NCBI RefSeq assembly: GCF_004551525.1
Contig: NZ_SATR01000016.1
Span: 1 to 64,000, forward strand
Source: Vibrio ouci
GTDB lineage: Bacteria; Pseudomonadota; Gammaproteobacteria; Enterobacterales; Vibrionaceae
Direction of reading: 5' to 3'
Length of the DNA stretch: 64,000 bases
The notes beneath the pieces are model-generated. The model ran no database searches and had not been told where the DNA came from. It worked only from the letters and a program-made list of their open reading frames with translations. Within the stretch, counting starts at the first letter, position 1, and each line of letters opens with the position of its first letter. Below are positions 8,934 to 17,443 of the stretch, one piece after another. Position numbers and translations under genes: made by a program.

Positions 8934-10502
8934 TTAGCCTGCTTTATTGACTTCATTTATGGTCACTACTTTGTCTTGCAGTGATTGCTGAATGTAGTCG
9001 GCAATGGCGCTCTGTTCATCCTCAGATAGATAGAGGCCCAGTTTAGTTCGGCGCCACAAGATGTCCTCTTGAGTGACCGCCAGTTCGTGATTGATCAAGT
9101 AATCAATTTCGAGCTGATAAACGCCTTGAGCCCCTTGCGAGAACTCGGTTCCCATATCGGCAAGACTGGTTTTTCCATCAAGCAGTTTCCATGTATAGGT
9201 ACCAAATTGAGTCACGTAACGTAGGATCAAGGCTTCAGGCAACCATGAGTATTTGGCTTGGATCGTTTGAGCGAGCTGCTCTCGGCTACAGCTAAAGTTA
9301 CCACCTGGTAAGGTTTGATTCGCTGTCCAAGGACTGCCCATATTCGATAAATAAGGCTCAAGCTTTTTCAGCGCAGCTTCACCCAGTTTACGGTAGGTGG
9401 TGAGCTTGCCGCCGAATACTGATAAGAGCGGAGCTTGATCGAGTTCTGCATCCAGTTCCAAGGTGTAGTCGCGAGTGATCGCTTGCGGTGAGTCTGATTC
9501 ATCATCACACAGTGGTCGAACACCACTGTACGTCCAAACTACATCGTCACGCTCTAGTTGTTTAACGAAGTGCTGGTTGACGATATCAATCAAGTAATCC
9601 ACTTCATCATCAGAAATCGCTACTTCTCTAGGATCGCCCTTGTACTCAACATCAGTGGTGCCGATGATCGAAAACTTATCCAGATAAGGGATCATAAACA
9701 CGATACGATTATCTTTGTTTTGTAGGATGTAAGCTTGTGGCTCGTCATGGATACGCGGCACAACAATGTGTGAGCCTTTAATGAGGCGAATATTACGTGG
9801 AGAAGCTTGCTCTAAACCATCATCGAAGAATTGCTTCACCCAAGGGCCTGCGGCGTTAACTAAGGTTTTAGCTTTACGCTCAAAACGCTGATCGGTCATC
9901 ACATCGTGTACCGTGACATGCCAAATACCGCTCTCTCGGCGCGCTTTTTCTACTCGGCAATAGTTGCGAATTTCAGCGTTGGTTTCTTTTGCCGCCAGGA
10001 CGTTGAGTAGCACTAAACGAGCATCGTCCACCCAGCAATCTGAGTACTCAAAGCCTTTCTTCATTTCTGGTTTCAGTAGGCCAGACTTAGATAAATCCAC
10101 CCCTTTACTTGCTGGTAAGGTGGTGCGTTTCCCCAAATTATCGTAAAGGAATAAGCCGCAGCGAATCATCCATGCTGGGCGTAAAAATGGGCGATGGGGT
10201 AAACGAAAACGCATAGGTCTAGCGACATGAGGTGCTTTTCTTAATAGCACTTCACGCTCTGCAAGTGCTTCTGATACTAAGCGAAACTCATAGTGCTCAA
10301 GATAACGTAATCCACCATGGATCAGTTTTGAGCTTGCAGAAGATGTTGCCGAAGCAAAATCATTGGCTTCATATAAGCCGACAGAAAGACCACGACCGGC
10401 AGCGTCTGCTGCGATGCCTGCGCCATTAATGCCACCACCGATAACGATCAAGTCGAGAATTTCTGATGCATTCGATGCAGTCGCATTGTGTTGGATACTC
10501 AT
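8934..10502 (-). CDS. glpD: Aerobic glycerol-3-phosphate dehydrogenase
   Basis: 522 residues (E. coli GlpD 501). Membrane-associated FAD enzyme oxidising sn-glycerol-3-phosphate to dihydroxyacetone phosphate and feeding the quinone pool. FAD motif VIGGGINGAGIAADAAGRG is near the N-terminus; SKLIHGGLRYLEHYEF, NAAGPWV and GGKLTTYRKLGE are family signatures. ATG follows AAGAGGTC. It is the last gene of the glp cluster, but a terminator lies between glpR and glpD and its own GlpR-like tandem site lies upstream, so it has its own promoter. Confidence 0.97.
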   Translation of the reverse strand: MSIQHNATASNASEILDLIVIGGGINGAGIAADAAGRGLSVGLYEANDFASATSSASSKLIHGGLRYLEHYEFRLVSEALAEREVLLRKAPHVARPMRFRLPHRPFLRPAWMIRCGLFLYDNLGKRTTLPASKGVDLSKSGLLKPEMKKGFEYSDCWVDDARLVLLNVLAAKETNAEIRNYCRVEKARRESGIWHVTVHDVMTDQRFERKAKTLVNAAGPWVKQFFDDGLEQASPRNIRLIKGSHIVVPRIHDEPQAYILQNKDNRIVFMIPYLDKFSIIGTTDVEYKGDPREVAISDDEVDYLIDIVNQHFVKQLERDDVVWTYSGVRPLCDDESDSPQAITRDYTLELDAELDQAPLLSVFGGKLTTYRKLGEAALKKLEPYLSNMGSPWTANQTLPGGNFSCSREQLAQTIQAKYSWLPEALILRYVTQFGTYTWKLLDGKTSLADMGTEFSQGAQGVYQLEIDYLINHELAVTQEDILWRRTKLGLYLSEDEQSAIADYIQQSLQDKVVTINEVNKAG

Positions 10503-10583
10503 AAAATTTGACCTCTTGGTGAGCGAACGAGCATTTTAGAACATGAAATTATCGTAGCTTAGGTTTCGTTCCTGATCATCTTT

Positions 10584-10603
10584 TATTTTCGTTTATGAGC
10601 GTT
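10584..10603 (+). promoter_or_regulatory. Putative GlpR operator upstream of glpD
   Basis: Two abutting decamers, TATTTTCGTT and TATGAGCGTT, resemble the GlpR half-site WATKYTCGWW (10/10 and 8/10) as direct repeats. They lie 82-101 bp upstream of the glpD ATG. Same layout as the glpF site. Confidence 0.45.
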
Positions 10604-10617
10604 TTGTGTGATTTAGG

Positions 10618-10650
10618 CATAAAAAAACCTTCTACAAAGTGTAGAAGGTT
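10618..10650 (-). terminator. Terminator of glpR
   Basis: AACCTTCTAC pairs with GTAGAAGGTT and is followed on the minus strand by seven T, 25 bp beyond the glpR stop. Confidence 0.88.
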
Positions 10651-10674
10651 TCGTGTGATGAGCAAATTTGATTG

Positions 10675-11454
10675 TTATTCGGCTGAATAACTTTCGATAA
10701 CTTCCAATGGAATCGAGTGCTCTTTGAGAATGGTTTGAATTTCTTTTGGTGGCTGTCGGTTGGTAAACAGCATATGCAGTTGGGAGATATTACCGAGCTT
10801 AACCATGGCATTGCGGCCAAATTTGGTGTGGTCAACGGCTAAGAAGACGCTGCGACTGTTCTCTATAATCGCTTGCTTAACTCTTACTTCATGGTAATCG
10901 AAATCGAGCAGTGAGCCGTCAAAGTCGATGCCACTGATACCGAGAATACCGAAATCTAAACGGAACTGCTTAACAAAATCGAGTGTTGCTTCACCTACGA
11001 TACCACCGTCGCGATTACGAACTTCACCGCCAGCCAAAATGACTTTGAATTCCGGGTTAGGCAGCAAAATAGTGGCTACGTTAATATTGTTGGTCACAAC
11101 GCGTAGCTGCTTGTGGCTTTTATTCAGTGCGCGCGCCACCGCTTCAGGCGTGGTACCGATATCAATAAACAGTGTGGCGCCATCTGGAATATGCTTAACC
11201 AACTCTTCGGCAATAAGATCTTTTTCATTAAAGTTCATTGACTTACGAGTTGTGTAGCTGGTGTTTTCTGAGCTCAGTGGAATCGTTGCGCCGCCGTGGT
11301 ATCGACGAATTTTATTGTCATCGGCAAGCTCGTTGAGATCGCGGCGGATGGTTTGCGGGCTAACATTAAACTTCTCTACCAGTTCATCCGTGCTGACGTA
11401 GCCCTGCTTTTGAACCAGCTCAATGATCTGCTGGTGTCTTGGTATTTGCTTCAC
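10675..11454 (-). CDS. glpR: Glycerol-3-phosphate regulon repressor GlpR (DeoR family)
   Basis: 259 residues from a GTG start (AGGGAG seven nt upstream). It has a DeoR-type HTH (RHQQIIELVQKQGYVSTDELVEKFNVSPQTIRRDLNEL, 5-42) with RRYHGGA, then a sugar-phosphate-binding domain (LFIDIGTTPEAVARAL, VVTNNINVATIL, GGEVRNRDGGIVG) matching GlpR. The inducer is glycerol-3-phosphate. It sits between glpK and glpD and is separated by terminators on both sides, so it is monocistronic. GlpR-like tandem decamers occur before glpF and glpD. Confidence 0.95.
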   Translation of the reverse strand: MKQIPRHQQIIELVQKQGYVSTDELVEKFNVSPQTIRRDLNELADDNKIRRYHGGATIPLSSENTSYTTRKSMNFNEKDLIAEELVKHIPDGATLFIDIGTTPEAVARALNKSHKQLRVVTNNINVATILLPNPEFKVILAGGEVRNRDGGIVGEATLDFVKQFRLDFGILGISGIDFDGSLLDFDYHEVRVKQAIIENSRSVFLAVDHTKFGRNAMVKLGNISQLHMLFTNRQPPKEIQTILKEHSIPLEVIESYSAE

Positions 11455-11592
11455 TTATTACTCCCTGACCGAGGTCGAAACTTTCGAATTGGTGATTTCG
11501 AAAAGCCGCACTCGATAATTTTACTGCGGCTATTGTGCTCGAATTTGCGCATAGAGAGAAGGGGAAGTCATAAGGAATAGGGGATAAGACGC

Positions 11593-11617
11593 AAAAAGGG
11601 CGCAAAATAGCGCCCTT
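11593..11617 (-). terminator. Terminator of glpFK
   Basis: AAGGGCGC pairs with GCGCCCTT and is followed on the minus strand by five T, about 22 bp past the glpK stop. Confidence 0.82.
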
Positions 11618-11639
11618 AACTTATTCATTCAACGAGAAA

Positions 11640-13157
11640 TTAATCTTCTTCGTTGTGCATCTCAGCCCAGGACTGCGCACATTTCACCGCGCGTTTCCAA
11701 CCTTTATAGCGACGGCTGCGTTTTTCTTCGTCATGGTGAGGAAGGAAAGTACGATCCAATACCGCTTTACCTTGTAGCTCATCGATATTGTTCCAGTAGC
11801 CTACCGCTAAACCCGCCAGGTAAGCAGCACCGAGAGCGGTTACTTCGGTCACTTCAGGGCGGTGAACTTCAGTATCTAGTACATCGGATTGGAACTGCAT
11901 TAGGAAGTTATTCGCCACAGCGCCGCCATCAACACGCAGGTTTGCTAGCTTAATACCCGAGTCAGCTTGCATTGCATCAAGAACGTCACGTGTTTGGTAA
12001 GCAATGCCTTCCAGTGTTGCTCGGATAATGTGGTTAGAGTTAACACCACGAGTTAGACCAACGATTGTGCCACGAGCGTATGCATCCCAATATGGTGCGC
12101 CAAGACCCGTAAAGGCAGGAACGACGTACACACCGTTTGAAGAGTCAACTTTAGTCGCGAAGTACTCTGAATCTTTTGCGTCGGCAAGAAGTTTCATTTC
12201 ATCACGTAGCCACTGGATTGAAGCGCCGCCCATAAAGACTGCACCTTCAAGAGCGTAAGCAGGCTCACCTGTTGGACCACAAGCTAGAGTTGTCAGTAGG
12301 CCATTTTTCGAAGTGACTTTCTCTTGGCCCGTGTTCATTAGCAAGAAACAACCCGTACCGTAAGTGTTTTTCGCTTGTCCTGCTTCAACACACATTTGAC
12401 CGTAAAGCGCCGCTTGTTGGTCACCAGCAATACCAGCAATAGGAATACGCGTACCGCCTTTACCACCAATGTTGGTTTGGCCGTAAACTTCCGATGAGCG
12501 TTTCACTTCAGGCATCATAGACGCTGGAATGCCAAGCTCATCCAACATTTTCTGATCCCAGCAAAGGTCATTGATGTTGAACAGCATAGTACGAGATGCG
12601 TTAGTGTAATCAGTCACATGAACACGACCTTGGGTCATCTTCCAAACAAGCCAAGTATCCACGGTACCAAACAGCAGTTTACCTGCTTCAGCATCTTCAC
12701 GAGCGCCTTCTACGTTATCAAGAATCCACTTTACTTTAGTGCCTGAGAAGTAAGGGTCTAACACTAAACCTGTGTTATCACGTACGTAATCTTCAAGGCC
12801 GCGCGCTTTCAAGTCTTCACAGATATCCGCAGTACGACGACATTGCCAAACAATCGCGTTGTACACCGGTTTACCGGTTTCTTTGTTCCAAACGACTGTG
12901 GTTTCACGTTGGTTAGTGATCCCAATACCCGCTAATTGGTCGCTGCGAATGCCCGACTTGCCTAATGCCTCAACCAGTGTTGAGCTTTGCGTTGCCCAGA
13001 TTTCCAGAGGATCGTGTTCAACCCAGCCTGCTTTAGGATAAATTTGCGTGAACTCACGCTGCGCTGCGCTAACGATATTCGCATCGTGGTCTAGGATTAC
13101 GGCGCGAGAGCTTGTTGTGCCTTGATCTAGGGCGACAATGTACTTTTGCTCAGTCAT
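11640..13157 (-). CDS. glpK: Glycerol kinase
   Basis: 505 residues (E. coli 502). ATP-dependent phosphorylation of glycerol to glycerol-3-phosphate, trapping it after GlpF entry. FGGY-kinase motifs visible: [15 protein letters not shown] at the N-terminus, [22 protein letters not shown], and the C-terminal GLAVGYW. ATG follows AAGGATTCTTACC. It lies 56 bp after glpF and is co-transcribed with it. Confidence 0.98.
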   Translation of the reverse strand: MTEQKYIVALDQGTTSSRAVILDHDANIVSAAQREFTQIYPKAGWVEHDPLEIWATQSSTLVEALGKSGIRSDQLAGIGITNQRETTVVWNKETGKPVYNAIVWQCRRTADICEDLKARGLEDYVRDNTGLVLDPYFSGTKVKWILDNVEGAREDAEAGKLLFGTVDTWLVWKMTQGRVHVTDYTNASRTMLFNINDLCWDQKMLDELGIPASMMPEVKRSSEVYGQTNIGGKGGTRIPIAGIAGDQQAALYGQMCVEAGQAKNTYGTGCFLLMNTGQEKVTSKNGLLTTLACGPTGEPAYALEGAVFMGGASIQWLRDEMKLLADAKDSEYFATKVDSSNGVYVVPAFTGLGAPYWDAYARGTIVGLTRGVNSNHIIRATLEGIAYQTRDVLDAMQADSGIKLANLRVDGGAVANNFLMQFQSDVLDTEVHRPEVTEVTALGAAYLAGLAVGYWNNIDELQGKAVLDRTFLPHHDEEKRSRRYKGWKRAVKCAQSWAEMHNEED

Positions 13158-13213
13158 GGTAAGAATCCTTTTTGTTTCGTTATTTATATTTTAGTTAATA
13201 CAGGGTTGAAAAG

Positions 13214-14068
13214 TTATGCGCGTGCTTCTTGAGCTTCGTCTTCTTGGTCGCACTGGTTTGGAATTGTGCAGCCTTGACCTTGTTGAGGTAAGTAAGCCGC
13301 GATTGCTTTCGGGTATAACCAACCACCGAAACAAGCACCAGCAATAGGAGCAAGAATCGGAACGATGAAGTATGGAATATCTTTAGCACCAGTTAGCGCG
13401 TATTCCCAGCCAGCAAAGTAAGCGAATAGTTTCGGACCAAAGTCACGAGCAGGGTTCATCGCGAAACCAGTTAGTGGGCCTAAAGAACCACCAATCACGG
13501 CGATAAGAATACCGATCAGCAGTGGGTTCATTGCACCGCGAGAAGCACCATTACTTTCATCACCCAGAGCCAAAATAACGAACATCAGCACAGCAGTAAT
13601 AACAAACTCCACAGCAAAAGCGCCGAAGAAAGAGAGTGAAGCGTGTGGGTATGTTGAGAAAATACCTGCTGTTGCTAAGGCATCTTTGCTGTCACGAGCA
13701 AAGCCATGAGCAATTTCGTAGTCAGTAAATAGGTTGCTGTATAGGGCGTAAACCAGTGCCGCAGAACAGAATGCCCCTAATAGCTGTGAGAGGATGTAAG
13801 GGATGACTTTCGCTTTATCAAAACCATGGAATGCCGCAAGGGCGATGGTTACTGCTGGGTTAATGTGCGCTCCTGACACACCGGCAGTACAATAAATAGC
13901 GATGGCGACGCCGAAGCCCCACATGATACTAATTTCCCATTGTCCAAATGTCGCTCCAGTTAATACCAAAGCAGCCACACAGCCAACGCCAAAAAAGATC
14001 AGTAGTCCGGTACCGATAAACTCGGCCAAGCATTCACCTAGTAGGGTAGGTTGTTTGTTCGTTGTCAT
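13214..14068 (-). CDS. glpF: Glycerol uptake facilitator (aquaglyceroporin)
   Basis: 284 residues from ATG 14068 (AGGA eight nt upstream); longer in-frame starts reach into the promoter and are not supported. Inner-membrane channel for glycerol with six membrane helices and two half-helices. Both NPA boxes are present (SGAHINPAVTIAL and TGFAMNPARDFGP); the Asp in the second is typical of glycerol-type channels. First gene of glpF-glpK. Tandem GlpR-like decamers lie 64-83 bp upstream. Confidence 0.96.
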   Translation of the reverse strand: MTTNKQPTLLGECLAEFIGTGLLIFFGVGCVAALVLTGATFGQWEISIMWGFGVAIAIYCTAGVSGAHINPAVTIALAAFHGFDKAKVIPYILSQLLGAFCSAALVYALYSNLFTDYEIAHGFARDSKDALATAGIFSTYPHASLSFFGAFAVEFVITAVLMFVILALGDESNGASRGAMNPLLIGILIAVIGGSLGPLTGFAMNPARDFGPKLFAYFAGWEYALTGAKDIPYFIVPILAPIAGACFGGWLYPKAIAAYLPQQGQGCTIPNQCDQEDEAQEARA

Positions 14069-14131
14069 TTTTAAAGTCCTTTGTCGTTTGTGCTTATCTA
14101 GCACGGTGACATTGTGCATATTTAAGCGAGT

Positions 14132-14151
14132 TCGAAAATAAACGAACATTA
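14132..14151 (-). promoter_or_regulatory. Putative GlpR operator upstream of glpF
   Basis: Read on the minus strand, AATGTTCGTT and TATTTTCGAA abut; both match the GlpR half-site WATKYTCGWW at all ten positions, as direct repeats. Located 64-83 bp before the glpF ATG. Confidence 0.5.
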
Positions 14152-14381
14152 AAAGTGAGCGTTTGAGCATAAAATTGTTAATCAACCCCACTTTATTTGT
14201 TAAATAACGCAGCTTTTAGAACAAAAGTGAAACTGATATGAACGTAATTGCTCGAAGAGGAAATTAGAAGTGGCTAAATTAACGCTGAATCACGCATATC
14301 ACAACTGGTAAGATGAGTCTGCAAGCGGGAAGTGTGAAGGTGGTGCGGAATTGGTGAATAGTTATCCAGCCAAACAAGAGC

Positions 14382-14414
14382 CAAAAAAAAGGCTGGCACT
14401 TTCATGCCAGCCTT
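14382..14414 (-). terminator. Terminator of dapD
   Basis: AAGGCTGGCA pairs with TGCCAGCCTT around CTTTCA-type loop and is followed on the minus strand by eight T. Confidence 0.9.
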
Positions 14415-14432
14415 AGGTTTATTCGTTTTCGC

Positions 14433-15461
14433 TTAGTTGTTGCTGTGAAGCTCAGAGTTTAGTTCAACAGCGGTTTTGTTTGCTAGACATTCGATTTGAC
14501 CCGTTACTGAGTTGCGACGGAATAGTAGGTCAGAAACACCAGCAAGGTCGCGAGCCTTAACCACTTCAACTTCTTTGCCTTCAGCAATCATACGAACTTT
14601 AGAACCTGCTGTTACGTACAAACCAGACTCAACCGTACAACGGTCACCTAGTGGGAAACCAAGACCTGCGTTAGCGCCTAGCAGTGAGTTTTCACCGATA
14701 GAAACAACCACTGTACCGCCACCAGATAGTGTGCCCATGATAGAAGCGCCACCACCGATGTCTGAACCGTTACCAACAACAACACCAGCAGAGATACGAC
14801 CTTCAACCATGCTTACGCCTGTTGTACCTGCGTTGAAGTTGATGAAGCCTTCGTGCATAACCGTTGTGCCTTCACCCACGTGCGCACCAAGACGAACGCG
14901 TGAAGTGTCAGCGATACGAACGCCAGTTGGAACCACGTAATCAACCATTTTAGGGAACTTGTCTACACAATCTACCGACAGTGCGCGACCTGCTAGGCGA
15001 GCTTCGATTTGACGATCAGCAAGCTCAGGCAGATCGATAGGGCCTTCATTAGTCCATGCAATGTTGTGCAGTAGACCGAAGATACCATCAAGAACAGTGC
15101 CGTGTGGCTGAACTAGACGGTTAGAGATAAGTTGTAGCTTAAGGAAACCTTCAGCAACCGATGTTGGTTTCTCGTCTGTAGCAAGTACAACAAGTACTAG
15201 CGGTTGTGAAGATTGCGCCGCTTTTGCTGCGAAAGATGCGTTTGCAGCGTCGCCATTTGCTTCAAATGCTGCCGCTAGATCTGCGCTTTGCGCTGCTGAG
15301 ATCTCGATAGCTTGGTTGCCTTGCTCGTAACCAGCAACTTTCGCTACTGCTTCAACAAGCGCGTCAGCTGGATTTAGAACTGGGTTAGGGAAAAATGCTT
15401 CAATGATTTTTCCGTCACGGTTTTTCGTTGCCGTACCAAAGGCTAGAGAAAAGTAAGCCAT
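14433..15461 (-). CDS. dapD: 2,3,4,5-tetrahydropyridine-2,6-dicarboxylate N-succinyltransferase
   Basis: 342 residues from ATG 15461 (GGAGA six nt upstream); a 17-codon upstream extension has no ribosome site. It uses succinyl-CoA to acylate tetrahydrodipicolinate in lysine/diaminopimelate synthesis. This is the long DapD class (about 340 residues) rather than the 274-residue E. coli type. The C-terminal half shows left-handed beta-helix hexapeptide repeats (RLGAHVGEGTTVMHEGFINFNAGT, GNGSDIGGGASIMG, GENSLLGANAGLG). Single gene with its own terminator; strong codon bias. Confidence 0.95.
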   Translation of the reverse strand: MAYFSLAFGTATKNRDGKIIEAFFPNPVLNPADALVEAVAKVAGYEQGNQAIEISAAQSADLAAAFEANGDAANASFAAKAAQSSQPLVLVVLATDEKPTSVAEGFLKLQLISNRLVQPHGTVLDGIFGLLHNIAWTNEGPIDLPELADRQIEARLAGRALSVDCVDKFPKMVDYVVPTGVRIADTSRVRLGAHVGEGTTVMHEGFINFNAGTTGVSMVEGRISAGVVVGNGSDIGGGASIMGTLSGGGTVVVSIGENSLLGANAGLGFPLGDRCTVESGLYVTAGSKVRMIAEGKEVEVVKARDLAGVSDLLFRRNSVTGQIECLANKTAVELNSELHSNN

Positions 15462-15669
15462 GTTGAATCTCCATGTTTTGAATTGGTTGTGAGAGCGTCT
15501 TTGCTCTTTCAAATTAAGTTAGAGTCATCATAAAGAGAGGCGATTTGACTTTAAAGAGCAGAGCTAGAGAAAGTCTGTAAGCCGATATTTTTTGTCTCTT
15601 TAGAGATATGTTTGTCTGTTAAGAAATGTCGGGGTTTCTTGAGCTTGTGCTCGTTAAAACCTAAGAACA

Positions 15670-16311
15670 TCAGATAAATAGGGCTTTGTAAGCTTGCTCT
15701 ATCCCTTCGATGAGCATTTGCATTCCTATCACCGCAAGAATTAACCCCATCATTCGAGTAATCACGTTTAACGCACTTGGCCCTACCGCTTTTACGAAAC
15801 GTTCACCGAAAACAAAAAGAACGTAGGTCAGCGCACACAATAGGCCGAAAGCAATAATGGTAATGACGGTTTCATACACTCCCCCCGTTGTTGCAAAGTT
15901 CATTGCGGTCGCGATAGTGCCTGGGCCAGCTAAGATTGGCATTGCTAACGGTGAGACAGCAATACTCAAGGCGGCATCTTTTTGTGCGTCTGAGTTCACC
16001 TTCTCTTTGGTTGTACTGTGTGTCGAGTCTCCTTGCAGCATATGGAAACCAATCAAAAAGACCAGTATTCCGCCGGTGATACGCAGGGCGTAAAGGGTGA
16101 TGCCAAAGAGATCGAAAATGACTTTTCCTGAAATGGCAAATGTCGACACAATCAAGAATGCGATCAATACCGAGCGAAAGGCCACTGACTTAGTCGTTTC
16201 TCGGTCGTTGCCATTGGTTAAGCTAAGAAAGATAGGTGTATTCGCGACAGGGTTCATGATCGCAAAAAAGCCCATAAAGACCGTTATGGTGTGAATGATC
16301 AGCTCTTTCAT
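15670..16311 (-). CDS. MarC-family integral membrane protein
   Basis: 213 residues with six hydrophobic segments. N-terminal FFAIMNPVANTPIFLSLT and the repeat-like central PLAMPILAGPGTIATAM are MarC/YchE/YhgN signatures; ALNVITRMMGLILAVIGMQMLIEGI closes the second inverted half. Despite the name, MarC proteins have no proven role in antibiotic resistance; transport function is unknown. No operon partner. Confidence 0.88.
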   Translation of the reverse strand: MKELIIHTITVFMGFFAIMNPVANTPIFLSLTNGNDRETTKSVAFRSVLIAFLIVSTFAISGKVIFDLFGITLYALRITGGILVFLIGFHMLQGDSTHSTTKEKVNSDAQKDAALSIAVSPLAMPILAGPGTIATAMNFATTGGVYETVITIIAFGLLCALTYVLFVFGERFVKAVGPSALNVITRMMGLILAVIGMQMLIEGIEQAYKALFI

Positions 16312-16635
16312 ATTATTCCTTTAATAGAGGTTGAGAGGTGTCACTTTGCTATTTGTGTAGGCTAGATATTAAATCAACGCTGGACAAAAAACAGCCAATT
16401 TATCAGAAGGGTTACAAGGTGTTCTCAAAGTGCAGAACGATAAGAAATAAGCGCGAGTGCAGGTGTGCGATTTATCTATATTTGAGCAAAAAGAAAACCC
16501 AAAGCGGAGCTTTGGGTTTCGATTTAAGACTTTACTTAGAACTGATTGGCGTTTGCGCTTTTCGCGCTTAGTGCTTTTTAGCTTTATATCTACCAACCGT
16601 CATACCCGTTGAGCATGGGTATGGTAAGCAAGTGA
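16312..16635. other. Intergenic region marC - prx
   Basis: 324 bp without a gene. Right part carries two hairpins (terminator at 16487-16519; CATACCC/GGGTATG at 16600-16622), left part the marC promoter. Small frames here are not coding-like. Confidence 0.6.
16487..16519 (-). terminator. Distal terminator of the peroxiredoxin gene
   Basis: AAACCCAAAGC pairs perfectly with GCTTTGGGTTT around a 3-nt loop, followed on the minus strand by TTCTTTTT. It lies about 117 bp beyond the stop at 16636, so the mRNA has a long 3' tail that includes the GGGTATG hairpin. Confidence 0.8.
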
Positions 16636-17244
16636 TTACTTGCTTAGGTCTTCTGCGTGCTCAGATAGGAACGCTGCAACACCTTTTGGAGATGCGTCCA
16701 TACCTGCTTTACCTTCTTCCCATTGTGCAGGACATACTTCGCCGTGCTTCTGGTGGAAGTTAAGAGCGTCAACCATGCGTAGCATTTCGTCGATGTTACG
16801 GCCTAGTGGTAGGTCGTTAACAACTTGGTGACGTACTAGGCCGTCTTCGTCGATTAGGAAAGAACCACGGAAAGCAACGCCTGCTTCTGGGTGCTCAACG
16901 TCGTAAGCTTTACAGATTTCGTGCTTAACGTCAGCTACTAGTGGGTACTTAACTTGACCGATACCGCCATCTTCGATAGCAGTGTTACGCCATGCGTTGT
17001 GAGAGAACTGAGAATCGATTGAAACACCGATTACTTCAACACCTTTAGCTTGGAAATCAGCTAGACGGTTGTCGAAAGCGATTAGCTCAGATGGGCAAAC
17101 GAAAGTGAAATCTAGTGGGTAGAAGAAAACTACTGCTTTCTTACCTTTAGTGAACTCTGCAAAGTTGAAGTTATCAACGATCTCACCGTTACCTAGAACA
17201 GCTGCAGCAGTAAAATCTGGGGCTTGACGACCTACTAGTACCAT
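16636..17244 (-). CDS. prx2: Typical 2-Cys peroxiredoxin (Prx2-like)
   Basis: 202 residues from ATG 17244 (TAGGAGC seven nt upstream). Peroxidatic Cys in YPLDFTFVCPSEL, resolving Cys in HGEVCPAQWEEG, and an Arg in AFRGSFLIDEDG. It is the AhpC/Prx1 type, distinct from AhpC at 781, lacking an AhpF partner and so probably recycled by thioredoxin. Divergent from an OxyR2-type regulator, the same pair known from V. vulnificus (prx2/oxyR2). Leader contains a 9-bp inverted repeat. Strong codon bias. Confidence 0.93.
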   Translation of the reverse strand: MVLVGRQAPDFTAAAVLGNGEIVDNFNFAEFTKGKKAVVFFYPLDFTFVCPSELIAFDNRLADFQAKGVEVIGVSIDSQFSHNAWRNTAIEDGGIGQVKYPLVADVKHEICKAYDVEHPEAGVAFRGSFLIDEDGLVRHQVVNDLPLGRNIDEMLRMVDALNFHQKHGEVCPAQWEEGKAGMDASPKGVAAFLSEHAEDLSK

Positions 17245-17273
17245 TTTTTTGCTCCTAAAATATATGGTTAGTT

Positions 17274-17302
17274 CCAAACCAAGATAAGTATGATTGGTTT
17301 GG
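17274..17302 (-). repeat. Inverted repeat in the prx leader
   Basis: CCAAACCAA (17274-17282) and TTGGTTTGG (17294-17302), perfect 9-bp arms with an 11-bp spacer, 30-58 nt before the prx ATG. Could be an mRNA hairpin or an operator. Confidence 0.6.
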
Positions 17303-17325
17303 TCCGTGTTTGTACGCGACAAACT

Positions 17326-17344
17326 ATAGTACAAATTGTAGTAT
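17326..17344. promoter_or_regulatory. Palindrome in the prx-oxyR control region
   Basis: ATAGTACAAATTGTAGTAT is palindromic at all but three symmetric positions. It starts with ATAG and lies between the two divergent genes, so it is a candidate OxyR2 contact, though it covers only half of a standard OxyR tetramer site. Confidence 0.4.
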
Positions 17345-17443
17345 GTAAAAAAGCGAATTAAATAGATTAAGTTAATCGAAAAAAGCGATAAGCCGTTTTT
17401 TATTAACTTGGTCAATATCCAGTCAGATTTTATCGATATATCT

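Larger units (their letters stand above)
14069..14432. other. Intergenic region glpF-dapD
   Basis: 364 bp without a gene. It holds the glpF promoter and GlpR-like site (14132-14151) at the left and the dapD terminator (14382-14414) at the right. The middle (14190-14370) shows no open frame or clear motif. Confidence 0.7.

Noticed and set aside
14069..14191. Longer glpF start giving 325 residues
   Set aside because: The extra 41 codons cover the GlpR-like operator and lack a ribosome site; ATG 14068 has AGGA and the family N-terminus.
16592..16623. Second terminator of the peroxiredoxin gene
   Set aside because: The CATACCC/GGGTATG hairpin has no T-run on either strand; kept only as an mRNA structure.
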